A DNA stretch of 64,000 bases, taken from Branchiostoma belcheri (Eukaryota > Chordata > Leptocardii > Amphioxiformes > Branchiostomatidae). Under the pieces are notes generated by a model. It made no database searches. It was not told where the DNA came from and saw only the letters and a program-made list of their open reading frames with translations. The DNA is taken from positions 436,138 through 500,137 of the forward strand of contig NW_017803246.1 of the NCBI RefSeq assembly GCF_001625305.1, read 5' to 3'. This document shows, in pieces, positions 42,301 to 47,600 of the stretch. How positions within the stretch are numbered: position 1 is the first letter of the stretch; each line of letters opens with the position of its first letter. A program made the position numbers and the translations under genes.

Positions 42301-42993
42301 TTCTATACCCAGGGTGCTTTGTGTCCGGGCTGTACCTGGAGGGAGCTGCCTGGGACATGGAGAACAGTTGTCTGATCCGACAGCCGCCCAAGGTGCTGCT
42401 GCAGCCACTGCCTATTCTCAAGGTATGGGAGAGTTCTGTATTTCAAAGTTCTGTATTGAAGTCAGACGTCAGTCACTGTGGTAATTGTCAGATTCTTCAG
42501 AAGTCAGTGGTAATTGTTTTCTTTTATGGGGGTTTGTATCTTTTAGTCTATAAAATGATGATTCTTTACATTCAAGTTTTCCTGGTTTTCAAGTTCTAAA
42601 GAATCAAAGCAGGCAGATTCTTTCTTCTGACGATAGTGTAAAAATTGATGTCCACTACACTAGTTTTTTTGTTCAGGTACTGGTGCTCCAGATGTTCAAG
42701 TCTAGATCTGTACCTACATGTGTATTAGTATTAATTTTACATGTACTTGTACTTGGTACACAGTGACCAAACTTCATCGTGTTTATTTTTTTTTATTTCC
42801 TTTTCATCAGGTTATTCCCATCGAGGCGCATCGTCTGAAGCTCCAGAACACGTTCCGGACGCCCGTCTACACGACTTCCCAGCGCAGGAACGCCATGGGA
42901 GTCGGTCTCGTGTTTGAGGCAGACTTGGCGACAACCGAACACTCCTCTCACTGGGTACTGCAGGGCGTCTGTCTCATTCTCAACTCTGATTAG
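426..42993 (+). CDS. DNAH10: Axonemal dynein heavy chain 10, inner arm f/I1 (62 exons, 5' end off window)
   Basis: Motor subunit of the two-headed inner-arm dynein f (I1), which slides doublet microtubules in motile cilia and flagella. I joined 62 exons; the phases agree at every junction and give 3,549 codons plus the TAG at 42991-42993. Visible in order: tail/linker, AAA1 P-loop GPAGTGKT with CFDEFNR, AAA2 [11 protein letters not shown]3 GETGTSKT with [11 protein letters not shown]4 GVGGSGKQS, coiled-coil stalk with microtubule-binding head, AAA5, AAA6, and a C-terminus ending [11 protein letters not shown]. Wording such as [19 protein letters not shown] and the exact C-terminus point to DNAH10 rather than DNAH2, 5 or 8. 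The human protein is about 4,470 residues, so about 900 N-terminal residues are outside the window. Sixty introns are GT-AG; the one after 23523 and the one after 35053 start with GC. Many introns hold partial exon copies. Exons are listed block by block below. Confidence 0.94.
1586..1838 (+). repeat. Tandem duplication over the acceptor and 5' end of DNAH10 exon w3
   Basis: CCATGAGACAAGTCTATGTA occurs at 1586 and again at 1763, and GGTATCAGAACAGCCTCTAG occurs at 1724 and 1807, both times after a T-rich tract and AG. Only the second leads into the full exon; the first copy breaks off after about 20 bp. Confidence 0.8.
4370..4510. repeat. Hairpin repeat in DNAH10 intron
   Basis: ATTATGAAATAAGATTAAGC at 4370 pairs with GCTTAGTCTTATTTCATAAT ending at 4509, giving arms of about 35 bp around a 70-bp loop. 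It directly follows a copy of the dispersed AACAGACGATAAACC repeat (4287-4366). Confidence 0.7.
5364..5398 (+). repeat. Copy of the 3' end of DNAH10 exon w7
   Basis: ATCTACACACTCTACAAACA followed by ACAGAAGGTT repeats the last 28 bp of the exon plus its donor, 12 bp after the real donor. Confidence 0.8.
6550..6675 (+). repeat. Dispersed repeat (CAGCATCAGTGTGCGAGCAC family)
   Basis: GCTGTGCCCAAGAACCACAG through TCTAACCCTCGGTTACGGGG and AACAACAGACG. Related copies lie at 4287-4366, 12912-13035 and 28980-29068, all in the same orientation in DNAH10 introns. The class is not identified; it could be a SINE or LINE 3' end. Confidence 0.65.
6757..11940 (+). CDS. DNAH10: DNAH10 exons w9-w17: linker domain
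   Basis: Exons 6757-6913, 7245-7308, 7912-8081, 8565-8687, 9202-9435, 9830-10056, 10663-10753, 11059-11237 and 11757-11940, reaching residue about 895 of the visible protein. This is the DHC_N2 linker, the mechanical lever that swings across the AAA ring. Recognisable pieces are [53 protein letters not shown] and, at the entry to AAA1, [13 protein letters not shown] followed by [21 protein letters not shown]. Exons w9, w11, w15 and w17 each have degraded partial copies in the neighbouring intron. For w15 (10663-10753) only the third of three copies keeps the full reading frame and the donor. Confidence 0.93.
6969..7015 (+). repeat. Copy of the 3' end of DNAH10 exon w9 with mutated donor
   Basis: AAGGAACTCAGCATC recurs together with downstream intron text (GCATGTCT). 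The donor GT of the original has become GC in the copy (AAGGCAGGGG). Confidence 0.75.
7548..7700 (+). mobile_element. SINE body copy
   Basis: Shares GGGGAGGTAAAAGGCAGT, GATGGGCTCCACCTTCCAAT, GTGGATTAACAACCCAC and CAAAAAGGCCATGG with the copies at 23576 and 46160. Confidence 0.7.
8171..8462 (+). repeat. Two copies of the 3' end of DNAH10 exon w11
   Basis: CAGAACTGGGAGAAGGGCCT recurs at 8171-8220 with GAGGTAGG, and a more diverged copy is at 8412-8462. Both contain the donor region and lie downstream of the intact exon (7912-8081). Confidence 0.85.
8750..8920 (+). repeat. Dimeric dispersed repeat with TTTCAGCACCATGGA motif
   Basis: Two units about 125 bp apart (TTTCAGCACCATGGAGAGGA near 8757, TTTCAGTACCAAGGAAAGGA near 8884). 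An inverted dimer of the same family is at 24478-24665. The short core also recurs near 754, 1312, 1384, 7491, 13811, 39068 and 62170. Confidence 0.6.
10378..10592 (+). repeat. Two upstream copies of DNAH10 exon w15
   Basis: Copies begin at 10378 and 10517, each after an acceptor (ttacag, cacag), with GGTTGAATGGATGACCCTGT. Both run about 65 bp, then diverge to in-frame stops (ACTAGTTAA, CTTTAG) and lack VEDTFNK and the donor. The intact exon is 10663-10753. Confidence 0.9.
10833..11002. mobile_element. Foldback MITE in a DNAH10 intron
   Basis: Imperfect inverted arms of about 60 bp. GGATACACTCTTATTC near 10855 pairs with GATATGAGTGTATCC near 10968, and CATTGGACGAA pairs with TTCATCCAGTG. There is no coding content. 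Confidence 0.6.
11686..12277 (+). repeat. Copies of DNAH10 exon w17 on both sides of the intact exon
   Basis: A 21-bp copy of acceptor plus exon start (TATTCCAGTATCATGGACAT) is upstream at 11686. Copies of the 3' two-thirds (GGGTACGGCTACGAGTACAT) are downstream at 11986-12102 and 12188-12277, each ending ACACAG then gt. The intact exon is 11757-11940. Confidence 0.9.
12687..15719 (+). CDS. DNAH10: DNAH10 exons w18-w21: AAA1, the main ATPase site
   Basis: Exons 12687-12821, 13399-13551, 14564-14752 and 15573-15719. AAA1 is the module whose ATP hydrolysis drives the dynein power stroke. Walker A is GPAGTGKT near visible residue 907. Walker B is CFDEFNR in exon w19, with the usual following text [21 protein letters not shown]. 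Exon w20 carries [25 protein letters not shown], the sensor and arginine-rich segment conserved in all dyneins. Every catalytic motif looks intact. The intron before w20 holds four truncated copies of its 5' half, each with an acceptor-like tract. Confidence 0.95.
13971..14473 (+). repeat. Four upstream copies of the 5' half of DNAH10 exon w20
   Basis: Copies start at 13971, 14141, 14260 and 14431, each after a pyrimidine tract and CAG, with TTTGA(A/G)GGCAGTGAGAT. They break off at different points. The third continues past an internal deletion of about 25 bp to AGCGTGAAGGCCCTGTTC. The intact exon starts at 14564. Confidence 0.9.
15219..15530. repeat. (CCTTCCAT)n / (CCTT)n simple repeat
   Basis: About 300 bp of pyrimidine-rich tandem repeat in the intron before DNAH10 exon w21. 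It produces spurious open frames on both strands. Confidence 0.9.
16237..19433 (+). CDS. DNAH10: DNAH10 exons w22-w27: AAA2
   Basis: Exons 16237-16428, 16972-17090, 17485-17641, 18021-18164, 18464-18721 and 19214-19433. AAA2 binds ATP structurally. Walker A is GPTGGGKS near visible residue 1187. The Walker B region reads [19 protein letters not shown], followed by [16 protein letters not shown] and the conserved [20 protein letters not shown]. Exon w22 carries [20 protein letters not shown], one of the stretches that separates DNAH10 from the other axonemal heavy chains. Phases are 0, 2, 0, 0, 0, 1 at the exon ends and match each following exon. Confidence 0.95.
19466..19550 (+). mobile_element. 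tRNA-like SINE head fragment
   Basis: TAGTCCAGTGGTTAGCAACT (A-box-like) and GGCGTTCGAATCCTAGC (B-box-like) lie 30-40 bp apart, as in the Pol III promoter of tRNA-derived SINEs. The cloverleaf is not complete enough for a tRNA gene. Confidence 0.6.
19826..22607 (+). CDS. DNAH10: DNAH10 exons w28-w32: AAA3, regulatory nucleotide site
   Basis: Exons 19826-20091, 20834-20986, 21340-21589, 22023-22206 and 22508-22607. Walker A is GETGTSKT near residue 1537, and Walker B is the typical axonemal FIDDMNMP at the end of exon w29. Downstream come [20 protein letters not shown] and [17 protein letters not shown], both standard AAA3 text. The intron after w28 holds two further copies of the exon's last 70-90 bp, including the P-loop codons and a GT donor. 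The first copy has an extra T (TTTCC for TTCC) that shifts the frame; the second is still open. Confidence 0.94.
20159..20398 (+). repeat. Two downstream copies of the 3' end of DNAH10 exon w28 (AAA3 P-loop)
   Basis: Copies at 20159-20246 and 20327-20398 both end with ACACAT or ACCCAT then gtaagg. The copied unit includes intron text (ATGATATCATT at 20128 and 20280). The first copy has one extra base that shifts the frame. Confidence 0.9.
22268..22460. repeat. (TG)n microsatellite
   Basis: TG-rich interrupted dinucleotide repeat in the intron before exon w32. Confidence 0.9.
22892..26184 (+). CDS. DNAH10: DNAH10 exons w33-w38: AAA4
   Basis: Exons 22892-23023, 23385-23523, 24067-24282, 24711-24799, 25247-25483 and 25987-26184. 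Walker A is GVGGSGKQS near residue 1881 at the start of exon w35; Walker B is VFLFTDAHV, followed by [14 protein letters not shown]. Exon w34 ends CAAG and the intron begins GCAAGA, so this is a GC-AG intron. No GT nearby gives the phase-1 ending that exon w35 (GC CAC GCC) needs. Exons w37 and w38 carry [18 protein letters not shown] and the lead into the stalk. A 5' partial copy of w38 lies at 25836-25912. Confidence 0.94.
23576..23762 (+). mobile_element. SINE body copy
   Basis: TTGGAAAGGCATTTAATATG, GGTAAAAGGTGATAGAAGGA, TGGATTAACAGCCCACTG and CAAAAAGGCTATTGGACTAC match the same family. A further fragment lies at 23995-24062. Confidence 0.7.
25584..25660 (+). repeat. Copy of the end of DNAH10 exon w37 and its intron start
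   Basis: GTGTTTGTGGGAGAAGTAGG repeats the exon end and donor with changes, followed by GACCAATTT as in the original intron at 25495. Confidence 0.75.
25764..25930 (+). repeat. Upstream copy of the acceptor and 5' part of DNAH10 exon w38
   Basis: The duplicated unit includes intron text (CATGTCCA, AAAGCTCACCAG, CATGTTTAACCCTTACAG) and 76 bp of exon (25836-25912). In the copy the frame then runs into GATAGGGGTTACAGGCC. Confidence 0.9.
26602..29342 (+). CDS. DNAH10: DNAH10 exons w39-w43: stalk coiled coil and microtubule-binding domain
   Basis: Exons 26602-26835, 27167-27264, 27723-27904, 28553-28689 and 29125-29342, about 290 residues. Exon w39 is a continuous heptad-rich helix (CC1). Exons w40-w42 encode the microtubule-binding head region, with [18 protein letters not shown] and [15 protein letters not shown]. 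Exon w43 is the returning helix (CC2), ending [19 protein letters not shown]. The stalk carries the microtubule-binding tip away from the AAA ring between AAA4 and AAA5. Exon w41 has 5'-half ghosts upstream (27477-27655) and a 3'-half ghost downstream (27944-27981). Confidence 0.94.
27477..27981 (+). repeat. Ghost copies of both ends of DNAH10 exon w41
   Basis: Copies of acceptor plus exon start (CAGGTCCTTT...AAAG) lie at 27477, 27529 and 27634, upstream of the intact exon (27723-27904). A copy of the exon end (ACAGGGACAGATGAAAACCG) lies downstream at 27944-27981. Confidence 0.8.
28336..28510 (+). repeat. Three units of the dispersed 50-bp minisatellite
   Basis: GAAGCTGGTGTGTTA(T/C)GCCG and GCGGTTATACCGG recur with a period near 50 bp. 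The same unit appears in the arrays at 44440 and 53084. Confidence 0.85.
29815..33801 (+). CDS. DNAH10: DNAH10 exons w44-w50: AAA5 and entry to AAA6
   Basis: Exons 29815-30036, 30512-30659, 31323-31458, 32024-32178, 32479-32567, 32840-32969 and 33528-33801. Landmarks are [103 protein letters not shown] and [19 protein letters not shown]. These are the AAA5 and strut regions of all dyneins. The exon w44/w45 junction splits a lysine codon (AA|G). Introns after w45 and w46 contain tandem repeats grown from the exon 3' ends. Confidence 0.94.
30645..31230 (+). repeat. Degenerate tandem repeat built from the end of DNAH10 exon w45
   Basis: The exon ends AACCTCAAG followed by gtactgggt. Variants of AACCTCAAGGTACTGGGTTC then recur about eight times over nearly 600 bp (for example near 30702, 30750, 30809, 30860 and 31147). 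Confidence 0.75.
31550..31860 (+). repeat. Tandem copies of the DNAH10 exon w46 end and intron start
   Basis: GAGAAAACATCAAAGGTACG at 31695 repeats the exon end and donor (31458/31459). The flanking GAATCTGCCTG and GATTTGG.ATCATTTGCAGG text recurs with it. Confidence 0.85.
33864..33930 (+). repeat. Copy of the 3' end of DNAH10 exon w50
   Basis: AACATCATGGATACGCTGAC, then GTACAACTACGGCTGCACAG and gtgagg, copy the last 65 bp of the exon with a usable donor, 130 bp downstream of the original. Confidence 0.9.
34390..34725 (+). repeat. Two upstream copies of the 5' part of DNAH10 exon w51
   Basis: Copies at 34390-34461 and 34661-34725 begin after CAG with GTCTGTTTGAGAAGCACAAG and run about 65-70 bp to TAGACTTAGTTA. 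The intact exon follows at 34794. Confidence 0.92.
34794..42993 (+). CDS. DNAH10: DNAH10 exons w51-w62: AAA6 and C-terminal domain to the stop
   Basis: Exons 34794-35053, 35884-36222, 36982-37182, 37574-37783, 38263-38358, 38714-38839, 39376-39553, 39989-40200, 40792-40959, 41649-41829, 42313-42422 and 42811-42993. Landmarks are [53 protein letters not shown], the [17 protein letters not shown] segment, the [18 protein letters not shown] segment, and the terminal [19 protein letters not shown]. Exon w51 ends AAAGAG and its intron begins GCAAGT, a second GC-AG intron; w52 begins TGGTACGATCTG in phase 0, which excludes the nearby GT. The stop is TAG at 42991-42993. Confidence 0.95.
35140..35370 (+). 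repeat. Repeated copies of the GC donor region after DNAH10 exon w51
   Basis: TGGAAAGAGGTAG and AAGAGGCAAGTTTGCTTGGC recur at about 35152, 35169, 35202, 35279 and 35325, with spacing near 120 bp. They copy the exon end and the GCAAGT donor. Confidence 0.8.
37340..37495. repeat. Foldback repeat in a DNAH10 intron
   Basis: ACGTTTTGGTGTCTATTAGA near 37350 pairs with CTGACAGACACCAAAACGT near 37452. Related single arms occur near 11607 and 33224, so this is a dispersed family. Confidence 0.65.
37902..37931 (+). repeat. Copy of the 3' end of DNAH10 exon w54
   Basis: CCATACGACTTTAACGAGTC, CGACTTCCAG and gtgtgt repeat the last 30 bp and donor of the exon at 37574-37783 with synonymous-type changes. 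Confidence 0.85.
40982..41384. mobile_element. Non-autonomous PIF/Harbinger-type MITE
   Basis: Perfect 33-bp terminal inverted repeats (40982-41014 and 41352-41384) start GGCCACACCGATTTAATTTT. They are flanked by TTA on both sides (40979-40981 and 41385-41387). A 3-bp TWA target duplication with GG-starting TIRs is the PIF/Harbinger signature. The 403-bp element lies in a DNAH10 intron and encodes no transposase. Confidence 0.85.
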
Positions 42994-44150
42994 AACTCTC
43001 CATCAGCAGCTGGGCAGAACGTACTGCACCTGCCCAAAACCCTGACATATGTTGTGCATAGCACTTCAGCAAAACTTCTCACATAAGGTCGTATTCGCCT
43101 ATATAAGGTTAACATCCTGTCTGTAGTTTCCAAATGTTATGTGGGAAAAGATATCTTCTGCAACAGGCAAAATTCTGATCCAACGTTGACCAAAAATCCA
43201 ACAAAAACCGTCCAACTTTCTGGTGCAGAGATTACTTTACTTCTCAACTGTTGCTTAAGTTGTTGAGTTGAATAGAAAAGATTGTCTTCAGTTCAGAATC
43301 TTTGCACCAAGAAAAAATGTTCAAGCTAAATGGTCCCATCGTGTTTATTTTTATTAGTTTACTTTTTCAAGAAGAATGACCAATCTTTTATTTTCCACTT
43401 GTCAAATTCTACTGCTATGAAACAAATTCAAGTGTTGTGAAGTTTACTTTGTTCACAGAAGATTGAATTTAAGTTTTTGTGACTTAAATAACAGAATGAT
43501 GAGTTCAAACAAGTTTGATGTACTTTGTTTTTGCATTGCATTTTGCAGAATACGTGATATGAAAAGCACAAAGTCTTGCTTTCCAAGAATGTTGTAGCAC
43601 TTGTATGTATTATAGCTTTATCCACGTGCTTTTGTAAGCCGAGTGCCCACCAAGTACAAAAAAGATATGCTGCTAATAGTTGTTAAACACATGTGGGTTG
43701 GTGATCTTTCATCACATTGATACAAATACCTATAGGACACATACATGTATACGGCTCTTAGTAGAGAAGTACAAAACTACATGTACTTAAGACAAACAGT
43801 AATGATTTTTAAATCCAACATCAGTTCTTTAACACACAGTGCCTTCTATGCAACCAAGTTGTAAGATTTACATGTATAACATACCACACAATGTTTTTGT
43901 GTATTTATTTGATGTTTTGACTGCAAAGATGTATAGATTATCATCAGAACTGTATAGTACATGGAATGGTGAATGTTTGTATATGGAAGATGATTGAAAA
44001 TTATATAATTTTGTTGTAATGAATTTGTGTAGTTGTCCACAGCCACTGAATGTTTAATGTGAAATTCTACAGCGAGCTATTTTAGATTGAACCTGGGTGT
44101 AAGATTATATTTTTCTATGTGCCACAAAATAAATGTGTTGTTATCAATAA
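42994..44150 (+). other. DNAH10: DNAH10 3' untranslated region (inferred)
   Basis: Sequence after the DNAH10 stop is AT-rich and has no exon-like ORF. An AATAAA at 44129-44134 is the best placed polyadenylation signal on the + strand before the convergent gene. I cannot tell from sequence whether an earlier variant signal is used. Confidence 0.4.
44129..44134 (+). promoter_or_regulatory. Candidate polyadenylation signal of DNAH10
   Basis: AATAAA on the + strand about 1.1 kb after the stop. A matching AATAAA on the minus strand (TTTATT at 44173-44178) lies 40 bp away and could serve NDC1, so the two 3' ends may meet or overlap here. Confidence 0.35.
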
Positions 44151-44648
44151 TTACCTTAAGTTTCAGAATTCATTTATTTTCGACTGCTTAATGTGTTTTG
44201 TTGACAAGTCTGCATTGCCCTAGCTATACTTAACGTCAACCATTGAAGCAAATAAGATTATTAATAATAAACATGATCGTAGCCACTAGCCACAGTGTAA
44301 ATATTAACTAGATTATGCCACATAATAAACATTGCATCTTGAGCACCAGAAAACTTAAACCACTGTGCACAAGCATTTAAAGATTAACAGCATTGTTACA
44401 TCAATGAAAGTTAGACTTCCAAGTGGAACATTACGTAATACAAGCTGATGTGTTACGCCGAAGGGCGGTTATACCGGCTATACAGATACAGAAGCTGGTG
44501 TGTTACGCCGAAAGGCGGTTATGCCGGCTATACAGATACAGATACAAAATAAGCAACAAGATAAATTCTCTGACAGTGTCTGATATTTCCGATGTAACTT
44601 CCTGTATGTTTCATCCGTGACTGAGGAATGAACTAATCCATGCCAAGC
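44151..44648. other. Tail-to-tail intergenic stretch between DNAH10 and NDC1
   Basis: No gene is visible. It holds the minus-strand TTTATT signal near 44173 and, at 44440-44545, two units of the dispersed 50-bp minisatellite (core GCCGAAGGGCGGTTATACCG). Confidence 0.6.
44440..44545 (+). repeat. Two units of the dispersed 50-bp minisatellite
   Basis: GCTGGTGTGTTACGCCGAA and the CCGGCTATACAGATACAG end recur twice. Single degraded units also occur near 46834, 40535, 17770 (reverse) and 23870 (reverse). Confidence 0.85.
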
Positions 44649-47600
44649 CTAGCTCCTGGGGATCCCTGGTGCGTCAGTTTGAGGCAGGAAAAGCCTCAGC
44701 TTCTGTTTGTGTTCTGGTGACAAAGGGATGGACCTGGAAAAAAGAAAAAAAAAAACAGTCATCAAGTAAGCAGTGCCTAATGCCACATGTACCTTGAACT
44801 GGGATCATACTTAAAGTATATTTTGGGAACTTTATGTCTTATAATATGTACTTGCCACTTGCAGGAACATATAAACATTTCTTTTGAAACAAAATGTTCT
44901 TCAACTTGGTGATCCAATGCTCACCAAGTCATTGTCTATCTGCGTTAGGTGACGTCACAGAAGTAATGGATTGCTCACTCCTTGACAAAGATTGGAGTTG
45001 CACAGACAGAAATTCGACCAAGTTTAGTCCATTTTCGCTTTGGAAATTACAATTCAAACCTGTATTATTAGAATAACTTCTTCCAACACAGGTGAATTTC
45101 CAAGTTAAAACTGACATCAAGTTAGCAGTGCCTAAGTAGCCTGGGTACCATCCCCAGTAGTATATTCGCAAACTCTATAACTGGGTCTGGACTTGCACAC
45201 ATATAAAACGATTGGTCATGACGTCACGTAATGAGCTAGCCCGAGCAGCGGGGCTTCATTTGATTGGCTAAGCCTCAGAGGCGACGGCCAATGTCGCGCC
45301 TGCATTATTCAAGTGATGTTTGTTGTTTTGTAAACACAGATCTTCGTGCGAGTGTTCCTTTTCTCGGCGCGTTCTTTTTTTACCGGTAGGACGCCCAAAA
45401 CATCATGAACGAAATTATTCAATGCATCTTTTTGCTCATTTTTGAGCGACGATATTCCGTCTAAATCGTCCAAAACGGACGTGATTGCGAGGTCAACATC
45501 AACATCAACCTCCGTGAGCTGAGCGGCTTGTGCGTCAGCCATGTTGATGATTTATCGCGGAAAGACTGACTACGGCTATATCATGTGTGCTTTAGCGTTC
45601 GGTTCGCCGTCGGACATGTTGATGATAAGGCGTTCGGACGTTCGAACGGACGCTAACGTCGCCGTTCGGACATCCGAACAGCCCTTACCTAATATGTACA
45701 CACCCAAAAAAGGGCTTAGACGAGTAGGACCAATCAGCGCGCTCGTTCAAAATCTGAACGAATATTTAGACTCCAGACGCTACATATGTGTGCAAGTCCA
45801 GACCCAGTTATAGAGTTTGCGAATATACTACTGGGGATGGTACCCAGGCTAGTGCCTAAGGCCACATGTTATGTAATTTTCATCACACTTTGGGCACTCT
45901 GTTTCATATATTGTTGCTGGAAAATACTTACTCCGCATGTTTCCCGAACACGTTGACGATGTGGTACAGAGCGGTGGTGACAGCTGGCAGCAGGGAAAAT
46001 CGCATGTTTTGGCCTGAAACGTCCCGTTGGCATGGCAACCGAGCATGCTGGGAGGGACGTGTTCCCGCCAAGGGCATCTTGAAATGTCGGTCCAGTGCCT
46101 GTCGAGAAAAAAAAAACAGATTCCAACTGTCAATTTCATAAATGTGTCAGAACGGCATTCCTGGCAAGATGTTCTGTCCTTTGGAAAGGCACCTTACATG
46201 ACTTTACTCACTCACACCCAGGTGTAAAGTGGGTATATGATTGACTTTAGTTGGGGAGGTAAAAGGCAGTGGATGGAGAGGAATGGGCTCCACCTTCCAA
46301 TACTGTGACTTACACAATGAACTAACAGCCCACTGCCCTTCTGGCCTCATAATGGCTACGGGGATTACCATTTATTACATCCTTTTTATTGGTAGCAACT
46401 AACTTTGCAGATGAAGTGCACCAACATTTAGTAATACATAAAATGCAAATAAATACACTGATTGTATATCATTATAACACAGTTTAAAATAAGCTCCATA
46501 CATGTATTTAGATTACAAATAAACTGACCTCGTGTAGTCCCAAAAGTGCAGTGAGAACATCAGGCAGAGATTTCTGCACAACTCCGTACGTGTCCTCGGT
46601 GTAGGAGGCAGCCACAAGGTGGGACAGACCTGCAGGTCAGGGGTCAGAGGGAAGTGGTGAAGGGGACCATAGGTTAAGGGTCAGGGGTGAGGGTCAGTGC
46701 CATATGTCAGAGGGAAAGGTCGGACCATAGGTCAAGGATTAATACAATGTGAAGCTTATTACGTTTAGTTATGATTAATAAAGTATGTAGAGTAACAAGA
46801 ATAGAGAATCCAAAAATCTGGAGAGTCCAGAGAGCTGGTGTGTTACGCCAAAGGGCGGCTATACCTGCTATGCGGATACTGATATAGAAAAATGAAAAGG
46901 TGCATGAAGACAACAGTTTCAAAAGTTGACACTGTTGTCTAGAATATATTTGTAGAAATTACCTTCCAGGACCCAGACCACGAGTTGGGCATCCTTGAAG
47001 AGCTCAGCACTGGCTGCCTCTGGGAGCTGGAGGGGGCACAGGGGTCTATGATTACAACCAAGCACAAAGTAAAACTTGGAAGAGTTTTGGACCATCAAGG
47101 ATCCAGAGTGGCTGTCCCTTGCCATACCTTGGTCCCTTATCCCAAGTCTGGGTCTTCGGAGCACTTTATGGTGGACTATCTACTAGCAACCCTCTACCTT
47201 TATTTTCTTGGTTGTGTAGTAGAGTTAGGGTTTCCCACAAAGTTTTTCCCTGTCTGTTCATATTAGTAACCAATTTTTCTTCTGCCTTGCCCTCTTCTCT
47301 TCTCCTTTAACTCACAGTTCCTTGAAGGACTGTTTTTGCCAGTCCACAATACTCGCTTTTAGGTAACTTTGCACACAGAGTAGAAAACTTCAGCCATTGT
47401 TCTCACCTGTTGTAAGAAATACGCCAGGACAGGGGTCCTTCTCAACCCCTGGGCAACCCTGTCCATCTTCCCTGTGGCCTGACCTTTCTGTGACCCCTGA
47501 ACCCTGGAGGGGTCAGGGCTTAACCTCTGCCCTGTGACCCCGATGTTGTGCCTGCAGGCTGCTAGTCGGTTGGTGAGAGAGTCCAGCACGGCAAGGCTAG

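Noticed and set aside
45309..45542. Independent host gene for the helicase-like ORF
   Set aside because: It lies wholly inside a TIR element with target duplications and lacks all catalytic helicase motifs.
46979..47266. + strand ORF near 46985-47266
   Set aside because: It overlaps an NDC1 exon on the other strand and has no recognisable domain.
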